Source of the DNA: a virus
Length of the DNA: 23,984 nucleotides
IMG/VR virus record: IMGVR_UViG_3300044627_000187
Span: 1-23,984 of that record
Direction: 5' to 3' (one strand)
The position numbers were made by a program, and so were the translations under genes. A model generated the notes under the pieces. It worked only from the letters and a program-made list of their open reading frames with translations. It did no database searches and was not told where the DNA came from. Below are positions 23,323 through 23,984 of this stretch, one piece after another; within the stretch, counting starts at the first letter, position 1; each line of letters begins with the position of its first letter.

Positions 23323-23984
23323 TTAACTGTTTGTAATAGTTACTACAGGTGGTAGAGATGCCTGTGCGTTCGCAACGATTGCTGAGTTGAATGATGCGAT
23401 TACATCAGGATTTACATTTGCAAGAACTGCTGTACCTGAACCTGAACCAGAACCTGTTGCAGTAAATGTAATACCAGTCATATTAGCAAATGCACCAACT
23501 GCTGTCCAGTTAGTGTTACCTGCGTTATAGATGGTATATACTGTACCTGCTACTAATGATGCTGCTGCTACTTGTGCTGGGAACACCTCTGAATTATAAT
23601 CATTCAATGATGAAACCTTACTTGTTGCTGTGTTGGCATAAGTTGCTGTAATAGTCATTGTGTTTGGAGTCAACGCTGTATTGGCAACGTTAGCAGTGAA
23701 ACATTGTGCTGTTAGACCAGTTGTTGCACCTGTTACTAAGTACTTTGTCTTGCCCTTCTGACGAACAATGAAACCTGCTTCTGGAGTTGCATATACATAT
23801 GCTGAACCAGCGAGGTTAGCACTTGCATCATTAGTTAGAAGTGTAGTATCTTGTAGCGCATTAGGTGTACCTGTTGCATCTGACAAGTCAACTTCTGCAC
23901 CACCAACTGTTGTAGAAACAGTAAATGCAGATGTGTTAGCAATTGACAATACGAAATAAGTAGTTCCTGTAACTAGACCACCTA
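23323..23984 (-). CDS. Modular virion structural protein, 5' part beyond the window
   Basis: The reading frame is open through the right edge. The codons upstream of a TTG at 23949 read GGLVTGTTYFVL, which joins directly to the next part and completes a module common in phage structural proteins, so TTG is not the start. Next come GFIVRQKGKTKYLV and TMTITATYAN, resembling segments of marine T4-like structural proteins. A LVAGTVYTIYNAGNTNWTAVGA module with a Gly-Ser-rich turn follows. The C-terminus ends SLPPVVTITNS. It is probably a tail or surface component built of small beta domains; its complete length and exact role are not visible. Confidence 0.75.
   Translation of the reverse strand, partial: GGLVTGTTYFVLSIANTSAFTVSTTVGGAEVDLSDATGTPNALQDTTLLTNDASANLAGSAYVYATPEAGFIVRQKGKTKYLVTGATTGLTAQCFTANVANTALTPNTMTITATYANTATSKVSSLNDYNSEVFPAQVAAASLVAGTVYTIYNAGNTNWTAVGAFANMTGITFTATGSGSGSGTAVLANVNPDVIASFNSAIVANAQASLPPVVTITNS

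Overview
The window looks like a piece of the late (virion-building) region of a T4-superfamily myovirus, closest in style to the marine T4-like cyanophages and pelagiphages. This is judged from remembered family patterns, not from a search. The signs are recognisable counterparts of T4 gp18 (sheath), gp19 (tube), gp4 (head-completion nuclease), gp16 (small terminase), gp15 and gp14/gp13 (tail terminator and neck). There are also AT-rich DNA, tightly packed genes and several octamers of the T4 late-promoter type (T/G/A-ATAAATA). The structural proteins carry collagen-like and other repeat modules typical of marine phages. Nothing here identifies the host: no photosynthesis or other host-diagnostic gene is present. 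No tRNA, CRISPR array, insertion sequence or integrase was seen.

Layout from left to right. Positions 1-2920 (minus strand) hold two adjacent collagen-repeat structural proteins; the leftmost is cut by the window edge and carries a pectate-lyase-like beta-helix domain. Positions 3027-7520 encode a 1497-residue acidic, repeat-rich protein of unknown function. Positions 7530-11323 form a compact minus-strand run: a conserved unknown protein, gp16-like small terminase, gp4-like nuclease, a small unknown, a tail-tube-like protein and the gp19-like tube. Positions 11390-15070 encode a sheath nearly twice the length of T4 gp18. Positions 15134-16147 hold two convergent, overlapping non-structural genes: an HNH-like protein (plus) and a dNMP kinase (minus). 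A gp13-like neck gene follows at 16179-16964. Positions 17009-19324 are a minus-strand non-structural operon: unknown 376-residue protein, methyltransferase, 64-residue protein, MazG-like pyrophosphohydrolase. Positions 19422-22949 (plus) carry gp14-like neck, gp15-like tail terminator and a NUDIX hydrolase. Positions 22995-23984 (minus) carry a coiled-coil membrane protein and a structural protein cut by the right edge.

The non-structural genes (MazG, dNMP kinase, NUDIX, methyltransferase, HNH) have host-type sigma70-like promoters or none visible. Several structural genes are preceded by late-type octamers. The best example of early/late control is at 16964-16998. There, one hairpin appears to terminate the non-structural operon, contains a late promoter in its first arm, and would hide the ribosome-binding site of the neck gene in read-through transcripts. 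Other points of interest are the very large sheath insertion, small surface modules shared among several virion proteins, and a recurring Leu-x-x-Val-x-Val-Thr-x-x-Arg motif shared by two structural proteins.
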